This document shows positions 38,945-50,524 of a stretch of 64,000 bases of DNA, in pieces. The position numbers and the translations under genes were made by a program. The DNA is from Nymphaea colorata (taxonomy: Eukaryota; Streptophyta; Magnoliopsida; Nymphaeales; Nymphaeaceae), in assembly GCF_008831285.2 (NCBI RefSeq), contig NC_045140.1, positions 23,330,131 to 23,394,130 of the forward strand, written 5' to 3'. Position 1 is the stretch's first letter; every line of letters starts with the position of its first letter. The notes beneath the pieces are model-generated. The model was given only the letters and a program-made list of their open reading frames with translations, ran no database searches and was not told the DNA's origin.

Positions 38945-39345
38945 CTTTGACTTTAGAGGGGAACTCTCTCACACTTGCCCTAGAGAAATCTATCGGCAAG
39001 CGTCCACGAAGCTGCCAATAACCCTAAGACTCGACCAACAATGCTCATGAGAAACGACGATGGGTGCCTGATCTTGGTCGGGAATCGAGCATCGGGTTAT
39101 TGGGAGAATGGGAGCGTCACAGGGGCGAATTGGGTCTTCCGCCGATCGATCCACAGGGAGACGGATCGATCGGAATCGTACTACGAAGTAGGAAGAAGAA
39201 TTTCTCCAGTTCTCTCTCTTCTTCTCTCTCTTCTGCTGCTGGCGCCGGTCCTTGATCCCGGAAGTTTCAGAGGCGAACCCTCACCCGGTCTCCCCCTCCA
39301 CCTAACCGTCTTCTTGTTGCCGTCGTGGGCATCCTCAACTCCCTT

Positions 39346-39354
39346 CTTTATATG
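39346..39354 (-). promoter_or_regulatory. TATA box of the EREX-like gene
   Basis: The minus strand reads CATATAAAG in ACCATATAAAGAAGGG, about 400 bp upstream of the start codon at 38944. A purine/pyrimidine-rich leader lies between. It is the best TATA match upstream of the gene; transcription would start near 39315. Confidence 0.5.
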
Positions 39355-40029
39355 GTCCGGATCATGACATCTCCGGCTCGTAATCCGAAGCCTAACCCAG
39401 ACTTAAATGGATCTGAACGGATTAGTGAAGTCCAACGTAATCAGACTTGGACTGGAAGTCTGGGCACCACCAACAACAAAACCGAATACTGGATTCAACC
39501 AGTTGGAGGATCCAGCATTACTGCTACTACGATAACAACAATCTATACATTTTTTTTGTCACGCAAAATCAAATTTAAGATATTGTATGTATTCTTTGAA
39601 GTTTATTAGATAAGTTTCAAGGGAATGTCCTTCTATTTATGAGGCAAAGAACCCACAAGTATAACAAACCTCCAAATATAGCTCCTAAATGGATCCAGCC
39701 TGGATCTGCTTTTCTTTGGATTCAATAATATATCCATGATCCAAACCCAAATTTGGATTCCTTCTGTTCCTATCAGTAGCCATATGCAGAAAGCAGATTC
39801 CCAAGCCAAAGGCACATATACATGTGCTTGGATATAGATATAGTCCATCACCTCTTGCACTACCCTGATTAATGGGGAATGAGTCGGATCGAAGGCGACC
39901 ATGCTCCATGACACGGATTTCACTAGCAAGAACTCCTAACGCCTGTCTCCCCACAGGATGCCTGTAGTTAGCCAATTTCTAACTCAAAGATCACAAGAGA
40001 TGATGTTAGGTGGCTTGCTTCTCCCTTGA

Positions 40030-40330
40030 TGTTTGCTGCTGTTGCGGAGCTTCCACAGAAACCAAATTGCTAAGTGAAAGCAGTCCTTCCAAGATTGAAC
40101 AAGATCTTTGTCCTTAAATTTCCTTCTGTTTGGTCACCACTTGAGGCCAAGAACAAGGTTCTTGAATCTACCAGAACGTCACAGAATAGAGCGCCACACT
40201 TCCTCTCCTGGGCGGCCGAACAAGCGAAGAAGGGATGCTTTTCATTTTCAGGAGCAGCGTGACAGATACAGCACCTGGAGGCCATCTGCTAAACACTTCT
40301 GTTTTGCGCCGACTTATCCAAGGGAAGACG
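40030..40330 (-). mobile_element. Decayed LINE (non-LTR retrotransposon) fragment: reverse-transcriptase zinc-binding (zf-RVT) domain
   Basis: The minus-strand translation includes MASRCCICHAAPENEKHPFF followed by ACSAAQE, which fits the zf-RVT pattern CxxC...H...FxxC at the C-terminal end of plant LINE ORF2. A stop codon precedes MASRC in frame and no reverse transcriptase core is found next to it. Adjacent minus-strand sequence up to about 40560 (SWASVV motif) may come from LINE ORF1, but that is weak. It is a broken, inactive remnant. Confidence 0.6.
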
Positions 40331-41984
40331 AAGACGTCCTCTAATGCCTACGTAGAGGGGTCCAGCCGGCACGACGGCTCCTCCGGCCTTCCCAAACCAT
40401 CTTGCACTTGCATTCCAGAAGGAGGATGTCGACCATCCCAGTGCTCGGACCTTCTATCCACAACAGACGCCCAAGACTTCATCACTCGAGAGTTCTCCGA
40501 GGTGCCGCAATGCCCCAAATCACTATCGCCATGCTGCAGAGCACCCAACTCCTCCTCCATCCGATCGACCGACCCCTCCGTCAGTTTCAGCCTTCAGACC
40601 CTCTGTGCCTCTAGTGGACCGCCGGAGCTCCGGCGGTCCCACGGAAAGCGGACCGAAGAGACCTCCTAACCCTCGAAGCCCTAGCAGAGCTTCTCACTCA
40701 AGATGCGTGCATTACGGCACATATTACTGCCAATCAAAGGGTGGTTGGTAGCCTCTCGGGTGATCTTTTATATGTATGTTTACATGTTTATATGATTGCA
40801 GGAACAATCAGAAGATTGGATTTGAATATCATGAACAACACGCGAAAAGAATCCAAAAATTAGAAAACAACAGCCTAAAAGTTTTTGTAAAGTTGACATC
40901 CAAACGCTGGCAGCATGGAAACTGTGCATGGTTATTTGATCAAACTGGTAAACTAAATTTTCGATCTTTGTTCGGGTTCTTCGATGATGGATGGACATGA
41001 CAAATGGCGGAGCTAAAAATTCTTTGGCTGAGGACATTAGAGACAGAGTGTCTGCGACACCCCCATACGAGGATCTCAAACGCGATCTCAAACATAATTG
41101 TTTTTTTTTTTTTTCTTTTCTTTTGGGGTGAATTCATTGTGTGGCTAGATTTGATCTTCGTCCCAAAGGAAAGAGCCTTGTTTACAATGACATTCGACTG
41201 GAACGATACAGCGGCATTAAAAGGGACATAAATGAGTAGGAGTTGCCGGAGAGTTTATATTATCTTTTATGTGCAATTCTACTGGCGAACGTATGGTTCT
41301 AATAATCTATTTAGAGCTTTGGATTTCTGTGGTAAACTGTTCTAGGCTTTAGCTAATGATATCATCCATCGTCAGTTTGGTTTATAAACAAATGGAATTT
41401 GACATATATAATATGTTATAGTATTTCCCTGGGAAATTACTCTCCCTCATTCGCCTACCCCTCTTCTCTTCTCGTAACCCATTTGAAAACGCTCATAGTT
41501 TCGGTGAATTTGGATTTTAATGATTTTTTTTTCCTGAATTTGCGGTCCAATTTCAGATGGTAAGGAGCTATTGTCATCATGCATGTGTTGATATAGAGTT
41601 AGAAGCAAGTAACCGGTGCTCTAAGCGATGCTCCCTTTCCCAATTTCAAGGAAATTTTAGATTTGAAGGAAGCATGGTAACTCCAGATACGGTTTTCACA
41701 AGCATAAATCTTTTGTTTGGATCTCTCCTGGTGATGGCCAACTTGCTAAGGAACTGGTTCATCATGTAACTGCATAAGCCTGATTCTACTAAGCCAAACC
41801 TGCCCGCCGCGAGGGAGGTGTAAAGCCGTTGATCGAACTGATGGGTTGGTAAAAGACTAGTTGCCAGTTCGATTTCTGTAGGCGTTACTCTTTCAAACTA
41901 TAAATGGTGGATATGTCACACTCTAATCGACAGACATACGACTCCACTAAGTCTCTAAGCAGCTCCAGACATCGACCCTAAAGA

Positions 41985-42345
41985 TTAAGGTCCCATTTGA
42001 TGGACATAATATTTCCTATCGCACTGAAAATAAAAATTTTGCCCATCAAAGTTGGGATGAAAAAAGTAACCATTGGATTCGTTTTCAGAAATTTCATTCT
42101 ATTCTAAGATGAAAAAAGTAACCACTGGACTCTCAAAACATTTCTAATCTAACAATTCTATTTTTTCATCTTACGTTCTTGTCAAACCGAGAAATTTATT
42201 TCCTGCAACATAAACCTATGTCCAGCAAACACAAAAGGGGTTTTGAAAATCTGAAATTTGTTTTTATTTATTGAATTCCTGAAATAAGCTTTTGGAAACT
42301 TCTTTTCAATTTCATATTTCTAATGCATCAAACAGCTTCTAAGGG
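41985..42345. mobile_element. Fold-back MITE candidate
   Basis: The left end reads TTAAGGTCCCATTTGATGG then ACATAATATTTCC. The right end, read on the minus strand, gives TTAGAAGCTGTTTGATGC then ATTAGAAATATGA. The arms pair imperfectly, and the core has two copies of GATGAAAAAAGTAACCA(T/C)TGGA. No coding capacity. TTA at both ends may be a target-site duplication. Confidence 0.5.
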
Positions 42346-44137
42346 AAAGGAAGATGAACTTTATTCTCTTTGGGTATCTGTAGACTAACAAATTTGGATC
42401 CCAACCAAATCAGAAAGTTTTGTTTTTCGTTTAAATCTTTCCCCAAGTAAAATAGAAAAGAAAACTTTCTGTGCTTTAGATGTGTGGAATATCTGAACTT
42501 TGTGTAAGTCCGAGCAGGTCAAGTCTCTACCTAGGTACTGGATCCAATGCATTGACCTATGTGAATCTAAGAAAAAAAAATTATATTGAAAAAATCTCAA
42601 TTTTTTTTAGTTTGGCCCGACCTGCGAACTGTTTGGCCCGCTCCTGAAAAAAATCGTAGCTCTACCCCAGGATTCATTCACATTAGTTATTTTACTTAGC
42701 ATCATTTCTTTCTTTGTAGACTTGATGGGGATAGATAGACAAATAAATAAATAAATAAATGAAAGGTTTCTATCTTGCAACGGAATATCCACTTGCTAAA
42801 GTAAACTCACAATTTCATAGACAAAATATAATTAAAGAAAACGCGAATGCATATATAAATGTGAAGCATTGCTATTCATGCATTGATTGTGATGAGTCAG
42901 AGAGCGTTTGACAATGAGAATATTGTGTTCTTGGACAACACGTTTTTAAAACACATGATTCAAAAGCACCATGTTTTGTATCTAGAGAGCTTGAACTAAC
43001 TATGGATGATAGGTTTTAAAACTTGGTTTATATGTTTGGATGACAAACTCAAAACCATATTTTCTATGAAACACCACCTCAAAGATTGAGCAAATATTAG
43101 TTTTACTATTCTATGAATCTATCTTAATCTTTCGGCCGATTCATAAAACACTTTATCCTCCTGACTGCCGAAAAATCATAGCTAGTGACTCGAGTGCCCA
43201 ACGACCAATATATCCTATCTCCGCCATTGGCTGCACCCACTCTCCTTTAACTATTTTAGAAGACTGATCTATTATGCAAGAAAAAAGAGTCGGTGGACAT
43301 CATATTTGAATCATCTGACAAGCTTTTGATAAAACCTAGATATTTGACCAATAATTAGAGGAAGCTGTTCCCCATTCCACAAAGTTGGTGTTTGCATTAT
43401 GGACCGCACCCCAATTTCTTTACTCCGGCCCCCTCATTATTTCTGTACAATAGACGTTTTTTACCACATCCACCTTTCGGAAAACCCCTGCGGAGGGTTA
43501 GGCCCTCAACCTTTATTGATAAGAAATGAAATATTTACGTAAAAAAATTATAGGATCTCAAGAAAAGGATGAAGATCATTAAACATTTGCATCAGCAACA
43601 ACATCTCAATTCATTGAAAAGTCCTTCCACTCGTGAAAATGGTTACCTTCATCAACCAAGAAAAAAAAACCATCTGTGGCACTAGCTGGGTACATGTTGT
43701 CAATCTATAAAGATATATGATTTTGTTCAATCTTGCTTTATTTAGCAATCAACCTGGGGTGTCTTCTGCAAACAAAAGCTGCACAGGCCAACATGCTTAT
43801 AATTGCTTAATTGCTACAAAATAGGTTTCAGTTCAAGTTATTTTCATGAAACATATTGCTTTCTCCACTGCCAAAGCTTGAAGCTTATATATATATATAT
43901 ATATGGAGATTTTAATGCAATTGCATGTAGGTAAAAATTTGAATCCGTTTTGCAATTTTGACCTACTGATTCCAACCCACTTGTAAGTCTTATTAGCAAC
44001 CATCGAGTTGAACAGATTTGATATGAACTCATCCGTATCGCACCCATTGACATCAGCTTCATTTCATGGGGACGAACCACATACTCCAAGGCCATGTCGT
44101 CTGATTAATCGGCTACTCGACCGGACCTTCTACGTAG

Positions 44138-44318
44138 GAGAGGAGCTAGGAATTTTTAGTCGCAGGTGCTAAACTATAGTTTCAAAATTTTAAAAGAGGC
44201 CGAAATAGAAATTTTCAAAATTTTCATATATATGAATCTAAATTTTTTCAATTTACATATAAATTTTTAAAGTTTTGAAAATCTAAAGGAAGGCCAAGGC
44301 CCCTGCCGCCCCCACCTT
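44138..44318 (+). repeat. Dispersed repeat, copy B of the inverted pair with 5455-5645
   Basis: Begins GAGCTAGGAATTTTTAG, shares ATAGTTTCAAAATTTTAA with the first copy, and ends AGGCCAAGGCCCCTGCC. It is opposite in orientation to the first copy. Shorter relatives of the GAGCTA...GCCC edge motif may lie near 40995 and 42600-42668. Confidence 0.55.
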
Positions 44319-44534
44319 CACACCGCCGCTGCTTCTACGAAACCACTTTGTCATTGGCCTGGTAGCATAAATTGTAATGGAAGGACAAGAACCCCTCTTG
44401 ACAGGCACCCACTGTTACTGATTCCTTCTGTCAATGATATTCTTAATCTTTATATTGAAAGGGACCACATCCAGTTTGATCAACAGAAGACAATGTCTCC
44501 CTTTCCTACTGTTGTTTCGTGAGTCCAGCACTTC

Positions 44535-44700
44535 TGCCCCGAGACAGATAGTGCAAATGGGCAGGTTTGGGGCCACGCTGAAGGTGCATCTCCAGTTCAA
44601 ATCCCGGCTGTGCTCCTTGGACCATAGGGAAGGTAGGTCCTATGTGCAAGTTGAAGTACTGCGGTCGCAGCTTTGAGCCCTCGGAACAGGGTAAAAAGGA
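44535..44700 (+). mobile_element. Possible tRNA-derived SINE
   Basis: An A-box-like TAGTGCAAATGGG is followed at slightly more than tRNA spacing by a good B-box-like AGTTCAAATCCC. About 130 bp further a (TA)n tract occurs at 44729-44749. There is no tRNA acceptor stem. The A-box is weak, so this could be chance. Confidence 0.28.
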
Positions 44701-45213
44701 GCGAGGGTGGCTTCGTCTTTATACACACACATATATATATATATATATACCAGGGATTGAGATTACATCATCAGATTCGCTGGCGATCATCTCACATGAC
44801 ATGATGCTAACTAAACTTATAAAATGAGGCTTAAGTGAGCCTTACCACCTACATAAAGGCAGAGAATATGAAGTTAATTATATGGGGTCCTGATCTTGAT
44901 ATTATTGTATACTCAAAAGCATGCCCACATAAATTAGGGCTCATGTGTACACTTCAAACTGGCACCAACCAGTACCCATAATTTTACAAAAATAATCTGT
45001 TTGAACACAGCGTATCATGTGTTCATATTCCCATGCTTAATATATAAAAAAAGAAAGGCACTTTGTCCATGACCAAATACAAGCCAACACATGTCTCACC
45101 ATGCTGTCATGTCTCATAAAGCATAAAATCACAACTCACTGTCTTGTATATCATGTTAACTTGTTCAAAATTTTTTGATTATATCACTGTACAAGGGGGG
45201 AGAGAGGGAGGGG

Positions 45214-45214
<1 letters not shown>

Positions 45215-45294
<80 letters not shown>
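45215..45294 (+). repeat. Compound (TA)23(GA)17 microsatellite
   Basis: An uninterrupted TA run (45215-45260) passes directly into a GA run (45261-45294). The clean repeat suggests it is young and likely length-variable between individuals. No gene is nearby. Confidence 0.95.
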
Positions 45295-45297
<3 letters not shown>

Positions 45298-47814
45298 GTG
45301 CTGGTTGTCAATTTCTATTTTGCGTCAATGGATGCCATATGGGTAAGACAAATGGAGAGAGAAGTTTACAATTTTTTTGGGAAATTTTAAAAAATGCAGT
45401 TAACAGTTTGGCAGTAATAGGAAAGACATTTAATTTCTGATTACTTTTGGAATCACAAAATTTTTTTCACGGCTACCTAATAAAAGATATCTTATGTCTA
45501 GGACTATTTTCCCAAATATATCATGCAAAATATGCATAAGGTCGTAATTCGATTAAGATCTTGAATAACCTTTTATAGCATTAGTAAAGGGAAGATTCAT
45601 ACAGCTGTTTCCTACATTAATGAAAAACTAATTGTGGATTTTTTTTTTATTAACTTCAACTCAAAGCTGATAGCCAAAAAATTCAGTTGCGCTTCTGATA
45701 ATTAATATAAAAAAACATTGCAATATTTTTTTTTATTATTGCCAATTCTATGGACCAGTTTTTGAAAATTTCCTTTAAATTTTGGTTTGTTAATTGATAC
45801 ATCATAAACTAAAATTTTGGTTTCAACCTTCTCCTCATGCATTACCCACAAAAGAACAAGAAGGGCTAAACAAAACTTTTACTGTTTTGCAAGAAACAAA
45901 TGGAAAATTTAAATTCAGAAACAGAAGATTTATAAAACCATTGGTAAGCCAAGAAACTCAGTGGAACACGGATCTCTTGATCTCATTCATTTCTTGTCGA
46001 GGAAAATACTTTCTTTTTTAATAAATTAATCCTAAGGCTCTGTGCAATACTATAGAGACTTCTGTCATATTATACAGCAGATGGTGGTGGCTGGAAGACC
46101 TAACCATGCGTCTTTACCAAGGAAATTGCAGAACACGAGTTACATAGAAAGATGGGAAAGGCTTCCTGGAATGAAGCTAGAAGGATGTCGTACCACTCGA
46201 ACCCTTTTCTATATACAACTTTCAATATGTACACAGTAATTTGCTTAGCAACTACAGTAAGGACAAACAGAAGAAGATCAAGTCCTCCCCTTCTTTTTCT
46301 CTCATACAGAACAGAGAAACTATTTCAAAATCCAATTTAAGGTATGAACATGAGCAATCTTATCGAAGGAAGAGCCACTGGTCTCAATCTCCGCCTACAT
46401 GCCAAACATATGAACGCTTCTTTGAAAAAAAATAATTATATATATGTACATATCTAGAGAGAGAGATAGAGAGCTGTAGAGAGAGAGAGAGGGGGGGTAC
46501 CATATATTATTTTCACATGCAGGACTTGTTTAGCTTCACATAATTATAATTATCTTGGTGGTTGTGTTAATGACAAATCAACTGGCCCAAGTGCACCATA
46601 TATATTATTTCCATGGGCATTAGAGTGATTCATCATTGCACGCAGGGAGAATATGAAATGCAGAAAAAGAAAGATGGGAGAAAGCGAAGACGACAAAGTC
46701 GTGAGTTAAACTTATCTACCAACCTTCATTATGTTGGGCATGTTTCTCTAAAATAACAGATGAATCTCACAAAAATGTTTTCTCCTTTGGCTCTGCCAGC
46801 TTCCATGTTTCTCTACCCCGCACACGCACATACACACATACATATATGCAAAAAAATTGAATTCTGCTGGCTGTCAGATGTTGTTGGATGGTTAAATATT
46901 TAAAACCTTACCTAAATGTACCATAAACCGTCGCTATATCATAAATCATTTTAGTGCTTCTAATCACACCGATGATTTCGAATATTTTGTCATCTGGCAA
47001 CGTCAATTGGCAGTCAATTGATTTCAATTCCTCTATGTGTGTGTCTGTGTATGTGAATTTCTGTCGCTGTCCAAACCAAACATCTTTTCACACATAAAAC
47101 TCAATAAGGATTTCAGATTATATATATATATATATATATATAGTGTAGATCATTTTTAAAAACATCCTGCATGCTTTTTATGGAGATCGATTTTTTTTTT
47201 CTCAATCGAATTTAAAGATATTATGTGTTAGGTCATGCTATAGAGCATGCATACAAATGAGAGTGTGTATTGTACATACCATCGGTATGTCATATTATGT
47301 AGGGGATGCATTCAATATGTATTATATATATATAATTCGCATTCGGGCTTGCCCTACCTAGTTAGCACGTCTTGGCACGAATTACACTTATGAGAATTAT
47401 GCTGAGTTGTGTACTAGCTAGCGAGAGTTGTATCATTAGGGAAGATACTTGATCCAACTTTTTCTGGATCTGGAAGAACAATAATAGGTGTAATCAAGTT
47501 CGAATCCTTTAGTGAGGCGCATCTGGTAATCAGAACATTTTATACTCAAAATGCAAAAGTTTGTTCTATAAACACCATCTTCCTGTTTCAAAAAATCTGG
47601 TATGATACATCGAGCATTTGATTATTATTAAATATAAAGCAGTAGCTACAAACTTGTCATATTTCCTATGTGAAGGTCTTATTGAAGCATGTTGTGAATG
47701 TTCCTTTTCAATGAATAGGAAGTTAACAACTCACGGCCCAACTAGAAGCCTGAAGGTCTCCTCTTGTCTCCCTGAGTGGAGTACCTACATCCTTCAATGA
47801 GTAACATGATTTGG

Positions 47815-47920
47815 TTTCCGGTCCCAAGGGAGTAGCACCCACTAGAATCGAACCAACAACATTGCTATCTATGCGCTATCTATGCGCTGTCTGCCTAACC
47901 AATTATGCTGCCGCCCTTAA
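47815..47920 (-). mobile_element. tRNA-derived SINE head (candidate) with internal duplication
   Basis: On the minus strand an A-box-like GGCAGCATAATTGGTTAGG is followed by a B-box-like GGTTCGATTCTAGTGGG. Between them, in the anticodon region, AGCGCATAGAT is repeated twice, which lengthens the A-B distance. The resemblance to the head at 6250-6365 (TTGGTTAGG...GTTCGATT) suggests a common tRNA-like origin. Body and tail are not defined. Confidence 0.45.
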
Positions 47921-49586
47921 GGCAAACACAATGTTCTTTCATAAATACAAGTCAAGAAAACAATTCAGCAAATCTAGTCCATCAAATATTGATTAAGTTA
48001 GGGCAATCATGAATTATTGTATATGGGACACTTCGGCCATGTCCAAAACATGTAAATAGTTATGGACATGGTGTTGAGATATTGAATTTTTAAGATTTCA
48101 ACGAACACAATTACCAAATTCGATTTGCAAGGTAATTCAATTATTTTAATCCAAATCAGTGTGATTTAAATAAAAGCCGTTTTAACAACTATATGGTAGT
48201 TCATAAAATTGCTGCAGGTAGAGTTAGTGTTGTAATTATTTTATACGTGACATTCTAGGAAGCATTAACTAGATCAACAAGTATGTAATTTTGTTACTGA
48301 CAAACCTATTCATGAGAAATGTTAACAATATCACAAGTTTAGCATGACGCATTTTGAACCGTTCATCATCGCATTATTAATGACCACAATCAAGACTCAT
48401 GTAGAGAGAGGGAGAGAGGGGCGCATCGTACAAGGGAAGATGTCTCCCGCGTTTCACCGACAGTGGGAAGGCCTCGTCCCGTTAAACCGGGTAAAATGTT
48501 TGCTGCCCCCGATTCGATCCAAGTGGACGAAGGGACCCACCCTACCCTGCACATGCCCCCCATGTGTGACTCTTCTTTCTTTTGGGCCTTCCGATCTCCC
48601 TTTGTGTTTTCTCAAGTCACCGTATAAATAAAAAAACCATCCTCAATCATACTTCAATACTTTCGCCAATCAGATTTTGGCTTCTTTAGAAAAATTTCCT
48701 GGAAAATCTAACAAACTATGTATATGTATATATATATATACATGCATAACCAACATAAAAAAATATAAGTTAGAGGAGATGAAAAAGATTATCCTGACCA
48801 ACTAAGGCTTTTGTTTGAAAAAATTTGTATACGTTATCCTTTGGATTCCTTGAACATGGCAGTCTTAAGTTTATATGAATGGTTGAGGGAAATTAACAAT
48901 GTGTTGTGAAATTATGAAAAGGGCATCAGATGGTGGCTGAAAATGGTTTCGGATCCAACCGAATATGGATCCAGATATGAAATCTCTTGATATGATAGTC
49001 GAAATTTGAGCGGAAAAATCACGGACCCGATCCATATCCAGTATCTTTTGCAAGTACTGGGCAGAAGAGAAGGTGAAACAAAAAGTTTGTCCAAGTCAAG
49101 TCCAGAGGTACAAGGAAGTAAATTCCAGAACTAGAAAAATCACGGGGGGATGGGTGACCCAAACAGGGCCGGCATTAAACCAAAACGGTCGAGATCGAGG
49201 AGTGGGGCCATCCGGCGGTCTCCGTTAACGGTCACCGTCGGATGCGGTTGAGGGGATGAGGGTGGTGCTCGGTAACCGCCCCCTTTTAATTTACTGCCTT
49301 TTTCCTCTCCCCGTGCTCTCACCGCCACCCCCACGTCCTCTCTACTCGCTCTCTCTCTCCCTAAAACTACTCCACCACCATCTTCGGCTTCCTCAGAAAA
49401 GAACTACCACCACTGTGTGGGATCTTTCTCTCTCTAGTTTGTTACCACTTTCCACGCTTAACTGGCGAGAGAGGAGGAAGGAAGAGGGGAGGAGGCAGGA
49501 GGGGGTTACGTATTTTTCCCCCCTTTCTTGCTTCTTGGCTCTTTAATATTCTTCTCGGGATTGGCACCAATCTTGCCTTCCTTCCC

Positions 49587-49594
49587 TATAAATA
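49587..49594 (+). promoter_or_regulatory. TATA box for the MIR396a primary transcript
   Basis: TATAAATA, in CTTCCCTATAAATACCGACC, is a near-perfect plant TATA box. It is 206 bp upstream of the mature miR396 start and is followed by CA/CT-rich leader-like sequence. Plant MIR genes are Pol II genes with TATA boxes at such distances, so this is a strong candidate core promoter, with transcription from about 49620. Confidence 0.65.
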
Positions 49595-49780
49595 CCGACC
49601 ATCATCTCCACCACCACCACCATTGCTCTCCTTCCTTTCTCTGTCCTTTCTTTCTTTTGCTTCTCTGCTGTTCATGGTGGATGGTTTCTTTTCGTGTTCT
49701 TGCTTTCCTTTTCCTTGGTTGGGCCTTTTGGGGAAAGGGAAGGGGGGAAGTGGGTGCTAAGTAGCGGAGAACATGTGACT

Positions 49781-49903
49781 CTCTTTGTGCTTTTCCACAG
49801 CTTTCTTGAACTGCAAAGGGACGGCGGATTGCGTGCTGTTGTGGCGAAGCACGAGTTGTTTGGTCGATTGCGGTTCAATAAAGCTGTGGGAAGATGCAGA
49901 GAG
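49781..49903 (+). ncRNA. MIR396: MIR396a-type microRNA precursor (mature miR396 at 49793-49813)
   Basis: The 5' arm at 49793-49813 is 21 nt, starting TTCCACAGCTTTC and ending TTGAACTG, identical to the conserved plant miR396a. The 3' arm at 49873-49893 (GTTCAATAAAG...GTGGGAAG) is the typical miR396* and pairs along the whole mature sequence with few mismatches. Pairing continues below the duplex (CTCTTTGTGC at 49781-49790 against ATGCAGAGAG at 49894-49903), giving the lower stem needed for DCL1 cutting. miR396 guides AGO1 to the WRC-domain region of GROWTH-REGULATING FACTOR mRNAs and so limits cell proliferation in leaves and other organs. A TATA box lies 206 bp upstream of the mature sequence. 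The symbol letter is arbitrary until named by a database. Confidence 0.95.
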
Positions 49904-50252
49904 AGTCAGAAGGCGACATCGGCGCCTGTTTCTCTCCCAACCTGGTGGTGCTTCGATTGTATTCTGTACAAAATCCTCGGGTGACAGAAGAGGAAACAAG
50001 AAGTCCATCTCTCTCTCTTTTTTTCTCTTTTTCACAAACACGCACACACACGCAGACGCAGGCGCACAGATAGTTGGTTGGCTTTATGTGAATTCCAGCA
50101 TGTTTTGTTGGGTAGTCTTCTCTTGGGAAGATGATGCACAGTCAGAAGAGAAGGCAACGACTGCTGTCTTCTCAGAAAGAAATTTCTACATGTTTCATGG
50201 GTTGAGCGGCCAACAGTTTTTTCGAGGCACGAAACCTGAAGTTGGTTTGACT

Positions 50253-50272
50253 CTCTCTCTCTCTCTCTCTCC
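50253..50272 (+). repeat. (CT)n microsatellite downstream of MIR396a
   Basis: About ten CT units within the presumed 3' part of the MIR396a primary transcript. No other feature is attached to it. Confidence 0.7.
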
Positions 50273-50462
50273 CCAGTATTTCTGTTCAGAGAGTTCTATT
50301 GTTGTCTCCTTTGGGTATGCAGATCTTTGTTCTTTCCGTTTATTTTATGCTCTTTTTCTTCTGAGAAAAGTCTTGTGGCCAGTGGGAATTAGATCTTCTC
50401 TGAGAGGAAACAAACATAAATTTGAATCTTTTGTTTCCAGATGAAGAAAACTGTGCGGCGGC

Positions 50463-50524
50463 CTGAAAAAATGATCGAGCTTGCCTCAAAAGTCTGAAAA
50501 AATGATCGAGCTTGCCTCAAAAGT
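50463..50524 (+). repeat. 31-bp perfect tandem duplication
   Basis: CTGAAAAAATGATCGAGCTT plus 11 nt (ending CAAAAGT) occurs twice head to tail with no difference. It is a recent duplication about 570 bp downstream of the MIR396a hairpin, possibly within the primary transcript. Confidence 0.9.

Larger units (their letters stand above)
39370..49580. other. Gene-poor 10 kb upstream of MIR396a, repeat remnants only
   Basis: No protein gene is supported. Named content: a LINE remnant (40030-40330), a fold-back MITE (41985-42345), a dispersed-repeat copy (44138-44318), two tRNA-like SINE candidates (44535-44700, 47815-47920) and several (TA)n/(GA)n microsatellites. Short open frames here lack splice context or family motifs. 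Confidence 0.55.

Noticed and set aside
39041-39367. A plus-strand frame upstream of the EREX-like gene, which might suggest a divergent gene.
   Set aside because: It is antisense to the EREX leader, includes a CT-rich run, and has no family match or splice continuation.
45144-45440. A 98-codon frame through the TA/GA compound microsatellite.
   Set aside because: Its length comes from the repeat (YIYIYI, EREREREK), not from coding selection.
47501-47512. GTTCGAATCC, a perfect tRNA B-box-like motif.
   Set aside because: No A-box or cloverleaf precedes it at the right distance, so it is neither a tRNA gene nor a clear SINE.
49785-50444. A 219-codon open frame on the plus strand overlapping the MIR396a hairpin.
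   Set aside because: It has no ATG at its start, runs through the miRNA duplex and a (CT)n tract, and shows no domain. The hairpin explains the conservation, so the frame is fortuitous.
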